From Neelides folsomi (lineage: Eukaryota > Arthropoda > Collembola > Neelipleona > Neelidae), in contig JAQGBZ010000042.1 of NCBI GenBank assembly GCA_034687125.1, positions 186,001-250,000 of the forward strand: a stretch of 64,000 nucleotides of DNA. Direction: 5' to 3'. How positions within the stretch are numbered: the first letter of the stretch is position 1; every line of letters starts with the position of its first letter. The position numbers and the translations under genes are program-made. Below, one piece after another: positions 50,085-62,500 of the stretch. The notes under the pieces were generated by a model. The model saw only the letters and a list, made by a program, of their open reading frames with translations, made no database searches and was not told where the DNA came from.

Positions 50085-53000
50085 CTGAAACATTTATATC
50101 ATTTAAACGTAGATCATTTACGGACACACTCGGCGGACTTCCACAGCTGAGGTGTGGACTCGCTTTGGGTCGGCCGTTGAGTAAGCGGAGGAGTGAAATT
50201 CACTGGGAATTCAAATTCATTTCACATTATCACATTATATACTCCCCCTTTAAAGTATGAAAAACTCTCAATTAATGCCCAGAAGCCATTATACTTTTAT
50301 TATCCTCCGTGCATATAAGCAGTAATGAAGAGTTGTTAAAACTTACTTTTCCCCAACTCCGCTGCAAGAATAGTAAGAATACACTTGTGAGAATCTACAG
50401 TTGCATATATCCATATGTAATACACGTATCCAAAGTGACTTTTTATATATATTATGCATTATTCCTTTGCAATCCCCCTTTCGTCCCGTACTCATTATTA
50501 TCCTTCATCTCCTCCTCTCTCGCAAGCTGCTCGAGCCAATCCATGTAATATAAGGCTTAATAGGCAATCCACCCAACGTCGCCTCCATTGCAATGGGGAG
50601 TGGAGATATATCCTTCTATATTTATATATGTATTACATGTTCCTCTTCCTCAACTCCTCACTTTTCAATCATCGAAGATTCACTTCACCTAATCACTAAT
50701 CTCACATCTCTCTCCATCAATAATCTCCTTTCCTCACTGCGCCCATTTCCAGTTGAGAGTAATGTGAATTGATTGTTTTCATATTAGAACACTCCCGCTC
50801 CTTCCTCGTTTTCAAGAAGTTTAGAGCTATGTTAAGAATTGGATCTGTTAAGTAAAGGTAGTTCATTGATTGGGTCCTCCATTGAGTTTAAATTCCTCAT
50901 AATCTCCTGGCATGTAACATCTTACAGGGGAAGAAATGTGGAAATTGAAAAGTGTGGTGGCTCACACTGTGTGGGTGTCGAATAAAATACTCCCTTTTGC
51001 TTATCAATTCTGTAATAACTTTTGCTTCAGATACACACCATGTTCAAAGGTCCATTTAAGTGCAGTATCCAATGTCTGGGCACTTTTATTGGAGTGGTCA
51101 ATGTAATATACGAGACTGGATATAAGTTTCTATAAAATGATATGAAATGCTGTGGAAGGTTTTATTTATTATAGGTAAAGGCAAAGGAAAATGTATCTTC
51201 TGCACTGCAGGATACATAGTTTGGTTAATAATCCTGTTTCTTGTGTATGATTATAGTTACTTACAGAGTATATTCCATGTATATAATATTTATGTACAAG
51301 TAGTATATCTTTAATGTATATTATAAAATTTACTCTACTTTTCATTTATTTGGTGAGTGATGGTGGATATCAACACATACCTGTCTGTAAATACGAATGT
51401 GGTTTGGTTAGCCAACGGAAATGGTAATCTACGAGCCAAAATTTACATTTCAAATTATTAATATGGAGAATTTAAATTGAATTAAACACATTACGCAAGT
51501 TGGACGATAAAAGATTAAAAGGTCCGAATCATCGAGGAGGGAAAGGGGTGGTAAGATACGAGGGGAAATAGTCGAAAGAGAGTGCGAGAAAAAAGATATC
51601 TTTATTTATTGTGTAGGTGCTCAGTGATGATCTCTCTTCCACCACCTCCTTCACAAATCCCTCCAACTTCGTCTTTTAATCTCCCGTCTAATCTCCCGAA
51701 CAGTAGAAAAATTAATCAACACAATCATACATTACATCCCTTTGCTCTTGTAAGAGACTTCTAAAGGATAAGGCCAACCACACCTTTGCTTCCAACTCCG
51801 AGAGTGAAATCTCAAAAAAGGACTTTTCTAATTCGTTTTAAATTGCCTTAACCTTGAAACTTAAATGGAGAACGATGATTATTTCTGATTTCCCTATGAA
51901 ATGTATTTATAAAAAAATTATTTTCCCCTCACTTTCAATTGAAACAACTAAATACAATAATTGAAGAGTAAATAAACAATTGGAGTTTGCTCAATTACGA
52001 GTTTTTATTTATTCGTATTTATATTTACTAACTTTTGAAAAAAACCTGTAAAAATCCTACTGTGTATTTATACTAGCCTATTATAAAAGTTCTTATTAGG
52101 AGTTTATCAGCTGAAGCCACTGAAGGTGGTTGTATGAGAACTTTATATGGCCATCACTCATGCACTCATGCCAAGGCTCACAATATACAGGGCGAACATG
52201 AGGACATTAAATATGAACATTAGTTAAGCAGACATATTACATTGCGTAATACAATTTGTTTTTATGTCCGAACACCAAGAGAGGAGCCTTCGGAGTTGAA
52301 TCCACAGTGGAGGGATAAATATTTGAAATAAACGCTAATTAAGACACTCTTGGGCCTCTTCATTTGAAAAGAGCGGGGTTATGGACGGCGAAGTGAGTTA
52401 TTTCCTCCGTATTTTGGCGAGGAGTCAAAGGGAGTTGAAATTGAGGTTGAAAGGAGACGGAGAGACGAGGAGGAATGTTCCATATGTAAAAAAGAGTTTA
52501 CTTTTTCACTGCTCGGCTTAGAAAGAGAGTGACATGGTGAAGGGGGATAATGCGATGCCGTAAAGTTGGATCTCCAGCTAAGCGACCTATTGAGATGGAA
52601 AAGAGAGATATTATGATATCCACATTTGTGTTTCTAGGGATGAGGATGGGATGAGAGGATTAGGACTACACGATGATGAGGATCATCAGCTTGATTAGAT
52701 GTGGCAATAAATGAGGAAGCAATGGGAGGACTTGATACGCAAAGTATTTTCTCTCTCCCCACCTACCTACGACGATGGTTCTTTTTGATTTTATTGCTAC
52801 AGATATTATACTCATACAAATCCAATGATTTACTTTACGATCGGAAACCCATCTGTTCACTTCTTTTTCCCTCAAACTTTTCCAATCTCTCATTCGCCCA
52901 TCAGCCCGGTTCCTTTCTCTTGTCATTCTCAATGGACAGCCTCGGGTTGGAGTGCTCATTTAGGAATAATAAAGAAAAAGTTTTCTCAATGTGTTCAAGG

Positions 53001-56000
53001 AATCTTTTTCATTCCGGCGTCTCCTTCAAACAATAACAAACTGATTTGAGGACAAAAGAAGGCAGAAAGGTCTTAATGAGTTTAGTTACCTTTTTAAAAC
53101 TCCTTTTTGATCATATTCTTACCCTTATCTTTCCATTATTGTTCTATTTTGGACTCTTTGGCGAGCCTTAATCGGAGCTAAATAGAATAATCAACTCTTT
53201 CCTTCCTTCATGTATTTGTATGTAAATTGAAAGATGCGCTGGTCGACCACACAATTCCCACCCTGCGCATGAAGGAAAGATTTAAAAGAATTCATCAATT
53301 TAAATGAATGCATAAATACATAAGCGTGAGCATAAATGCGCCGCATATAAATATACAGAGTTTAAGATCCCTTCTCCTTTCAGATTCAACTACATAATAT
53401 AAAATATACGTGTTTCGTGATCATTCTCTCTCTGATGATCTTATGCATATTCACGTCATTGAGTCTCGCGGAGTAATTCATTCAAATGCCTGAGCCTTAA
53501 TGGAACTAATGATGCATAAACGGTCTAATAATACATGATAATGATTTAAGTGTGACACAATAAGGAATTATTGATGATAAGAGATGATCTCATTCCAAGC
53601 GAGAAAGGGGAGCAAGCGACGATAGAAGTATAAATCCTGATCTGTCAAACGGTAGTTCTTTCCTCCTTCATCAAATGAGACATTATTCATCATTCATAAT
53701 CGTACACATTGACACGTCCCTTGAATTTACACACAACATTGGATTTAAATCATTACACAAAAAGTTCTCGCCTTCTTTTGTTGCTCGCGTTATTTAGTAT
53801 ACTTGTTTGGTGAGAACCAGTGAATGTGAGAGGGGTTTTAAAAAGGTCGAGTGGTTTGAGTTCTTTAACAGCTCGTGGTGGAAGTCAAGAAAGAGAATAA
53901 AAACTGTCTCTTACTTATCATTCCCCATTACTCGTTAGCGGAGCTGATCGAATATGCCGCGGCTCCACGCAAAGACCCAAGAGCGGATGAAATCTCACAT
54001 GCAAGGAGTTTGCAAGAAGCTCAGCTGAGCGTTACAAGAGCTGAAGGGAATTACCCTCCAATCCCCAATTGAACTCAAGATGGGCTGAGACAGACTTTCT
54101 CCTTATTTTGCCAGATTATGAACACTCCGATGTCGGGATAATGGTGATAACACTGAACATACATAACTACACATAGGTGTGTATGTGTTGATCTAGTCCC
54201 ATATGATACACTTTATACACGGGCCTTCATCCGGCTCATACTCTTTTAAAAAGGAGGTAAAATGGGTTGTGAAGGAGTTATGGGAGCTCATTTATACGCC
54301 TATTCAGGGCTTAAAGATATATTAAAGTTATACATGCCAAGGAGCCTCCGGAACATTGTCTGTTTCTCTCGCATTCTATGGTAATGTGTGGAATGGGAAA
54401 TGTTGCCTGTGAAGGCTCAAACAGGAGACAGACACTACGGACACGGAGTGAACCACGAAAGCGACCCAACTTAACATCCTATACTACAAATGCATTTTAT
54501 ATACATGCATATGTATTTATGTATGGGGTATATTTATGTACATACATGCACTCCTCATATCTCTCACATATTCCCTTTCAAAGTTTAGGGAGTATAACGA
54601 GCATCCGGAGACATTTTGATTCAAGATAAGCTTCAAACCGCACGGCCCTCAATACGGCAAACTACCTCTGGAAGAACCTTCTTCCTATGCCCTATAACCT
54701 CTCCCTATCACCTCTACACGTAACCCCTGCACAGAGAGGATAAACACAATAAAAGTATAGACCCTCTTTAAGAGTTCTAAATAATAATAATAATGGGAGT
54801 GGGGAAGGGATAGGGGAACACATGTAGAATGCAATTGTATAATGCGGAGCTTTGTATTACCTTTATTCTCCTATATTTCATACCTTTTACCAAATTACAT
54901 TCAAATCCACGTGCAGTGTCTTTTAAAACATTCAATTCAGAAGTTGAACAATGGTCCTATCATGGGGGAGAATAGGGAGAGATCCATGAGATATGTTTAA
55001 GTATAAGTAGATAGGAGAGATGTATCTGTATTTACAGTATCTTTATAAGATATAGAGGGTTTGTGTAAGAGATATGGAGATAAATGTAAAAGATCCACGG
55101 CGGTGTTTTAAAGGTGAATGAATATCTGTAGAGCATTTACGATTTGAGTTCATTCTTAAGAGGCGCTTGTAGTTAAAAGGAGTTTAAAGGGATAGTTCCA
55201 AGACGATTGATTGAACATTATATGTATGTTGTATTGTGAACATAAGCAGTCGAGGCCGTTTTCGCACCAAGTTGAGTCATGAAAATGAAGCATTAGATAA
55301 ACAGAGAACTTTCTTGTCTGTTTTATTACTTGGAGTGGAAGGGCAAGGTTTGGAGAAGCGACATCCTCCCACGAAATTCATGAGTTCTTGAGGGAGGATA
55401 ATGGGGAATCTAATATCCTACGGTTCTTCTTCCCAAACACCCCTGCCTCCACAATGAGATAAAAAGGGAAGAGAAAAGGCGGTTTTAATAAGACGGATCT
55501 TCATTCTCTCCCCATATAACTTTTACGATCCTCCAGCCAGAAGCTCTCCCTCCGTCTGTCTCTCCTTACGCTCATCATCACTCATCACTCATCACTCATT
55601 TAAAAAATAGTATGAATGTATTTACTCCTATTTACTCCTATGCTTACTACATAGAATGTAAGAGAGATCCTGTTATAACTATCTATATTTAATAGATCCT
55701 TAGATTACTTGTGTATGGTATATTGTAGTAATAATATGCCTTTTGGTCGGTATACCACCCGACCTCCTGCTTCGATTTCATACACGTCAACTAATACTTT
55801 TTTATTTAAACGGTGTACGTACGTGGTGAGGGAGGTTTACATCCCTCGGAGATCCATATCTCTCTCCACTCCACAATGAGTGGAGTGAAGGGGAAGCAAT
55901 TAGCAAATCACCACACTCGCCTCCTCCGCCCTCATTATTAATTACACGTAACCTCTCTTAATCCCCCTCTTTCAATCCTCTTCATTATCATCATCATTTA

Positions 56001-56690
56001 TCCGCTTTAACGTTAAATACACTCAATTCCCCCGCTCATTCAATTTCCCAGGATTCCTCCGTCTCTTTCCATTCATATTGTAATCATATCAAACCAACTC
56101 CCATTACTGTTCAAAAAGGGTTAAGAATAACACTGTAAATTATCTTTTACCAATTTTATGCCTTCCGGACGTACTTAATGTCATGTTGAATATTTTTCCA
56201 TAACTTTTTAACCATTCAATTTTGTTATCCATTGCTATTCATTGCTGTACAATACATACCATACATGAGTGGATAAGTATTTGGTTAGTAAAGAATCAAC
56301 ATTTTTTATATTTTATTAAACGATAAAATTAAAATAAAATCATACTTTGAAATTATCCATTGAAGTTTAATACTTTGAGGAATATTTACAATTGTTTAAG
56401 AGATAATATAACGATGTATGGGTATGTATTAAGGATTGGTAGCATGAGTGTGTGCATTTATTAATGAAAGGCTAATATGCGAATTAAGGAGGTACACAAA
56501 AGGAGTGATAGTATTTGGGCATCCCTATAATATGCATATAATTCTTTAAGGGGAGGAATAAGTAAGAGAAATCCGGATTGAGAAGAACTTCTTTCGCAAG
56601 CATAATTCAATAGAAGGAAAAAAATCGTTAATGATTTATTGCTGAAATTAATGAGAAATACATTTACTTCTTCTTCAACGAGGCCTTTAC
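50085..56690. other. Gene-poor stretch
   Basis: No supportable gene is seen. At 52666-52959 both strands are open. The minus frame (MSTPTRGCPLRMTRERNRAD and an Arg/Glu/Trp-rich continuation to a weak GTAAAT donor) looks the more protein-like. Short tandem repeats lie at 55581-55599 and 55619-55640. The rest is AT-rich sequence with purine/pyrimidine-skewed runs. Confidence 0.45.
55581..55640. repeat. Short tandem repeats (ctcatca and tatttactcc units)
   Basis: A 7-bp unit ctcatca is repeated about 2.7 times at 55581-55599. Shortly after it, a 10-bp unit tatttactcc is repeated twice at 55619-55640. These are small simple repeats of no evident function. Confidence 0.8.
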
Positions 56691-56803
56691 CTTTTGTGTT
56701 CAAGGAGTCTTGTCGTAAATTTGAGTCCTCCGTTAATGTTTTCGCTCTCGTCGCATGATATTGAGAAATTAAGATTTGGGGCCTTCTCACAATTTGCCTC
56801 CAT
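56691..56803 (-). CDS. First coding exon candidate, unknown gene
   Basis: An ATG at 56803 in good context (AAAATGG), with an in-frame TGA just upstream, opens 37 codons. They run into a donor, CAAAAG|GTAAAGG, in phase 2. The peptide begins MEANCEKAPNLNFSISCDES and ends in a basic segment (TTRLLEHKR). Two overlapping frames are also open, which lowers confidence. Together with the minus-strand first exons at 21905 and 4095 it would be a third ATG exon ending in phase 2 at an AG|GT junction. No downstream exon with matching phase was identified. Confidence 0.3.
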
Positions 56804-59195
56804 TTTTCAAAATAGAATTATTCGTGGAGAGAATGACCCGAGGGGGATAGTCATCAAGGGAAGGAAAAAAATGGTGAATATTGATGAGCCCAGGATTTAT
56901 TCACTTCTTTTTAATAAATGAAATTTCTCATTTTCTACTCAAGGAATCAATCTATCCATCATGGCAATCAAGGAAATGAATTCACAGATTGTAAGCCAAA
57001 CTCACTCTCGAACGTGTGTGATATGGAGAGCGAGGCCCGGCCCATTGATCATGTGATTTTAGGCCAGGAGGATCTCATGTAAAATAAATACAAATGTGTT
57101 TGATCCAAGAAATGAAAATGAGTGGGGAGTTTGAGGGTTTCCATTGAGGAAAGACGGTCAGTGATAAATAAATATATGTGTCATACATAATTTCACATCT
57201 CAAATATCTCCCATCTGCAGAGAGCAAGAAATGGCCGGCCTTCTCATCTCACATCAACTGCAGTTACTGAAAGGTCTGCCGTTGCAGACAAAAAGATAAG
57301 AAGATGAAGAATGTAAATTGAACCCTTTTAAGGTGGATTATTACATGGGCGAAACTATTTAATACCATCCAATATGAAACCATCTTGAGTTAAATTCCAC
57401 AGAATGAAGAATGCTTTGTTGAACAATGGGATTAAGCAATTATGTATGTACGTAGGTATATTGCCTAAAAAGTCAGAAGAGATGAATAATTAAGCAAATA
57501 CAGTTTGAAAAGAGTTGACAATTAATTTTAAGTCTTTAGAGAGCATCTTAAACCTCATCAAACTTCCATTGAGCTTCAACGCCTTCAACAAAAGAAGATT
57601 AAGTATGGGGAAACCGTGTTTTCAATTCAAATTTGCGGTCTAATTAATTATGGGCGCGAGGGGAACCAAGGACCATTGGTTTAATGAATGAATAAAGGAA
57701 AGTCTCAAGACGGTCTTTTTTCTCACCATTGGATCCCCGGGGTTATATGGACCACGGCAGTTGGGTCAACTCCTGATACTTATTGGAAGAATTGAGAGAC
57801 TCTCGGCTTTGAGTTTTATGGCCCTAACCTGACCCATTACTCACACGTTCCGAACCATGGTGAGTGAAGCAAATACACGAACCAGCTCGCGACTTGGAGG
57901 ACATCGGGAGGAAAAGGGAACGGATATTTGGACGAGATATAACAAGAGACCCTTTTGGATCTCAACCCGTGGAGAGTTTTCCTCATAATAAGAGAAGTAA
58001 TAATAAATGGTTCTCCTAACTTTCCGCGTATTCTCCTCTAATATCCTAATATGAGATTTGAGAGGGGGCGAGAGACCTTTCTCTCCTATACTTATCTAAT
58101 ATACCGCCGAGGAGTTTAGATTTACTTATATACTCCCATCATGTTGTGTGTGTGTTTCTCCAGGAAGGAAGAGATCAATACATGAGAGAAATAAATGCTC
58201 GGCTTCTCTTCCCCATCTAAAGAGAATATCTCCGGGAATTGGCTCACTTGCGGGTATATCTTCTATATATTTGGTCTATGTACGGAGTTTACATGGGGTT
58301 TTGGAGAAGTGCATGGTTGGATGTAGTTATTCCTCCCCCTTTCCCCCCTCCTTTATTATTTTATCAACCTTGGACACTTGGCCTCCTTCCCCTAATCCTA
58401 GCACAATTACACTGCTCAATCTCTCCTCTTTTTCAATTTATAAACACAAATTATACTTTTCCGCCCAAATTAAACTTCAAACTTTAAGACTTTTTATATT
58501 TAACTAAACTTCATTCGCAATTAACGAGTTCATTCCTAATTCACAAACTGGTTAAGTCAACCTGTCAACAACTTCTATAAAACTGTATTTAGTATATGGC
58601 ACGACATACATGTATTTAGTTACATGTTAATTCTCATAAAGGAATTCTTAGAAAATAAATACGACACGTTTTTTTATATTTTATTATAGCACTAATAAGA
58701 ATTGTGAATGGAATATTTTATTTTCCAAGCGAGAAAACTTGAGAGAAAACGAGCACAAAGATTGGGAGAAGTTCAGGCGGTATTATAAAGTTTATAAAGT
58801 ACAAACATCGGAGTAATTGTATTGAATTGTCCCATTGTGAAGGTAAAGTGAACAATGTTTCCTTTCACATTAAACGACTCGCACATCGTTCACTCTTGGT
58901 CTACTTTACCACCAGGACGAGGAGAGAGTGTAAATAATCTTTGTATTATATTATTATATATTACTGTTTTCTCCCCACATGCATCAATGCAAGTAAGCAT
59001 GTAATCCATCCATATCTTGATTTTTTCACGCAAAAACGGAGCAGAGATGATGTGAAATCATAATTAAGATAATAGGTATCAAATTGAGGGGATATTTACA
59101 AATTATCACCCTCCGTGTGGCTCGAGTCCTGTTTTTCTCTCCCAAGCCCCCTTAGGTTCATTTGCTCTTTTCACGACTCATTGTTGATTCTGCAG
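56804..59195. other. Non-coding stretch
   Basis: No gene is seen. Plus-strand frames at 58148-58507 overlap one another and are rich in Ser/Pro/Leu from pyrimidine-rich DNA, without a family match. A strong acceptor-like ttgttgattctgcag ends the stretch at 59195. Confidence 0.5.
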
Positions 59196-59351
59196 AGGAT
59201 TGGAGGAGGGGAGGGGAAAGATTAAAGGAAGATGGGATTGATGAAATTCCGATAGAAATTCGGTGGTGGAACCACGGCGGGGGACGACGAAGCCCAAAGA
59301 CCCTTCTCGAGCTCCTCGATAGAGTTGAATTAAATGATGAGGGCGGGCGGA
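59196..59351 (+). CDS. Internal coding exon candidate, unknown gene
   Basis: A strong acceptor (ttgttgattctgcag) precedes 156 bases open in only one plus-strand frame (2 + 51 codons + 1). They end at the perfect donor GCGGA|GTGAGTAA. The peptide contains ERLKEDGIDEIPIEIRWWNH and RRSPKTLLELLDRVELND. The segment is GC-rich relative to its flanks. A rival minus-strand exon candidate begins 17 bases further on, so at least one of the two is probably accidental. The gene is not recognised. Confidence 0.33.
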
Positions 59352-59367
59352 GTGAGTAATCTCATAC

Positions 59368-59510
59368 CTGTCTTTCCTCATCCATTTTATTACAGGTAGT
59401 CCTGGCCCCAGGGTTGGGTTGATATTAAATACAAAGTTGTGGCTCGTCACTGCCAGTCTCATCGCTCTTCTGCTCATCCAATCTGTACAATCTGTACAAA
59501 CCAGCAGATT
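59368..59510 (-). CDS. Internal coding exon candidate, unknown gene
   Basis: On the minus strand a pyrimidine-rich acceptor (tatttcccctctttgag) precedes 143 bases open for 47 codons. They end at the consensus donor GACAG|GTATGAG in phase 2. The peptide contains CTDCTDWMSRRAMRLAVTSH and NFVFNINPTLGPGLPVIKW. The minus frame stays open past the donor for another 63 codons, which overlaps the plus-strand candidate. No family is recognised and no partner exon was found. Confidence 0.3.
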
Positions 59511-62500
59511 CTCAAAGAGGGGAAATAGAGAGAGGCTGTAAAGTTTGGAGCTCCTAGTGGAGTCTAATGGTCATTTACTCTAATAAAATTCGTTTAAGTG
59601 GAGAATTTGCGATGAGGAGGTAAAGAAATGGAAGTTCTACTTTTTCCTTTTTTTCCACCCACGTACAAGTTGAATGGACAAGAAAGTATACATGGTACAT
59701 TGGTACATGGTAACTTGAGCTAGGCCGTAAGTACGTATGAATGTAGGAAAAAAAGATTACTTGGAGCCTTGGGAGAAAAATAGTGTAATCTCTATTCAAG
59801 TCTTAAGTTTAGGAAAGCTGAGTTAGGAGGTGAGGGTTCTTGAATTTCAAATTTACATTCAAACCTCCGTTCCTTCTTCTTCCACTCCACACACAGAGAG
59901 AGCCGAGTAATATAGATTCAGTTTCAAAAGGCCATTATCCCTCGGACGGCCAAGTTTTTGATTTAATGGTTCCCTGGAATTCGCAACGGTTTTAATACAT
60001 TTTCCCCGCTTCATTTATTCATTGTGGGCGAAGGGGAGTTAATTAAGGATGAGGATCTTCATATGTGGAATTGTACGAGGAAATGACTCTTAATGTCTTT
60101 TCTAAGTTCTCCATGAGTGAATGTGTGGATGTGAGGAAATGTGGAGAAGATAAGATAAATACAGATTGTAATAAAATAATAAGTAATAAGCAATAATAAA
60201 GTAATAATAATGTTGAGCTCTTGAAATCTGGAGGATTTTATTGAAGCAAATTGCTCGGTTCAATGGAGGGGTTGTTTGGTTTAACTCGATCTCCTCACAA
60301 CCTCCCCATTCCATGGAAAGGATAGATGAGATAAAAATGGGAATTATAAGCGGAGGATCGCCGCCGCTCCGAAGATTAAGATATGAGTGAGTGATGCTGA
60401 ATGCTGTTAAAAGGAAAGAGAAGGGAATTTATGGCGGCCCATTTGTGTTTGAGAGAGAGACGAGAGAAATGTTCCTCTTTGTCAACCCAGGGAAATGGAA
60501 AGGAAATGTCTTCGTTGGTCTTCTCCGAGTCCAAACATGCTGAACCTCACAATTCCTTCCTATTCCTCCCAGCCCTATAAAAGTCGGGAGGTAAAATGCT
60601 GAACGTACGGAGAGATTGGAAAGAAAGGTGGAGGCGGACTGGCCATATTCAAGATTCCTTTCGACAGACCACTCGTTCCAATATGCGGTCATTTCATCCG
60701 TAGTATTCAGCTGATGATGACCTATACATACTGCTCATTTACATAACTTCTTTACGGATACATATATGTAATAGGATAGATACATGGCAAGTTAGGTATA
60801 TGCATAAAAGTGCATGAAAACCATTTCACATATGATACTTATATCAAATATTGCATCTGTGTGCATCGGATCCAGTCAGATGATTTGTGTTATACATAGC
60901 AGGTGGGAATACCCAAGTGTGTGTTTATAGCTTCTAACTTGATCATGTAATGGTTATAAAGTTATAAGTTGAGTATATAGGATGGATGTGGATAGGAAAG
61001 AACTCGGTTCTTTGGTGCATTAAGGGGCAGAAGATGGATAGACATGAAGGAATCATCTTCGTGGATGGATTCATGAGTCTTTTGAATTCTTGACGTCAAA
61101 TCAGATTATAATCTCTTCCTCCGCCTCACTCGGAACCTCAACCTCAACTTCTCTCTTTCTTCCCTTTATATCTCAAGCTGGATCTCGGGGCTTAGCTCGA
61201 ATTAAAAGGAAGCTCATCCTCATCCTCAGTCAGCTTACAAACAATCTCTCTCCTCTTAACAATACTCGGTTCCAAGCCCATAGCGGCCCATCTCTCCCAC
61301 TTTGAGGAAATCTATGCAAATTGGGAGGAAATATATTTCCATTTCTTTCATCTCTTCCCCTCATCATCCGATCCCCTCTGACTCCCTAATTCCCTTTAAA
61401 TTGACCAATTTCCTTCCAAAAGCACTTCTCCTCTCCCAACGAGATTGCATTCATATCAAATCTCCATATATACACAAGGTTGGATGGTCCCTCGTGGTTG
61501 TTATTGAGTTTCCTCAGAGGGCAAGGCCATTTAATCACAATAAATATAAATATTAAATGCACAATATTCCAATTCTTAATCCTCCTTCGATAAGTCTATA
61601 AGGAAATGACCTACTAAAAACCGGGTTGATGTTTCTGTACATGTGCTACTCACTTTAATCTTCTCTCTCTAATGTTGTGCATATCAAATACAGATGTAGA
61701 AAACTATGTAAAAACAGTTCCTTTTCTCCTCATCATTGGGAGCAGCAAAGGGCGATTAGGAAAAGAAGCCTCCCAATATAGGAAAAAAACATTAAGGGCA
61801 AAAGATAGCGAAGGCGATGAGGAAGATCCTTATCGAGTGTAATAAATCTTGATTGATTTTCTCTTACGATTCTTCCAAACATTTCGTCGAGCCGGAATGA
61901 GAGTGATTGGTCGGAGTTTGTGGAAAGAGGAACGTGGAGCTCTGGGAGGAAATGAGGAAAAAAGATAAGGAGGGGTGAATGAATTCGGTTTGCTCAACTC
62001 GTTTACATTTCTCTGACACAAGAAAATGTACGGGGAGAACAAAGGGGGAAAGGCATATCACGAAACTAATTGGTTCAAGAGTGGAGAAGGAACTCTTTTA
62101 GCAGCCTTTTACGCCTCCTCATCTTTCTTATTTATCCAAGGACTTAATGGGAGGAATCCAATGGAGCAATCTCAAATTGCTAGGCGAATCTTGAGATAGC
62201 TCAAACCTTTATTTGACCCATAATGTCCTTACATGATTTAACAAGTAATATTGATTTCCAAGTCCAAATGTACCAATGACACGAATGAGTGGATGAATTT
62301 GTTTCAATAACTCATTTTCAACAATAACATTTCATTACATGTAACATTTTATATAAATAGTATTACATTTGCCATATACATACTACTCTAGTCTATAACG
62401 AATAGTTAATACCAATATAAATGCTTAAGTTAAATATATCCGCAATTTAAGCATGTTCTGACTTGATTAATTTAGATTAATTTAGTGATTTGCAAAAATT

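Noticed and set aside
52666-53036. Overlapping 97-111-codon frames on both strands
   Set aside because: There is no strong donor and no family match, and the plus frame is a hydrophobic complement of a charged minus frame. It is mentioned only in the region note.
58148-58507. 119-codon plus-strand frame
   Set aside because: It is a Ser/Pro/Leu-rich reading of pyrimidine-rich DNA that overlaps another open frame and lacks exon borders.
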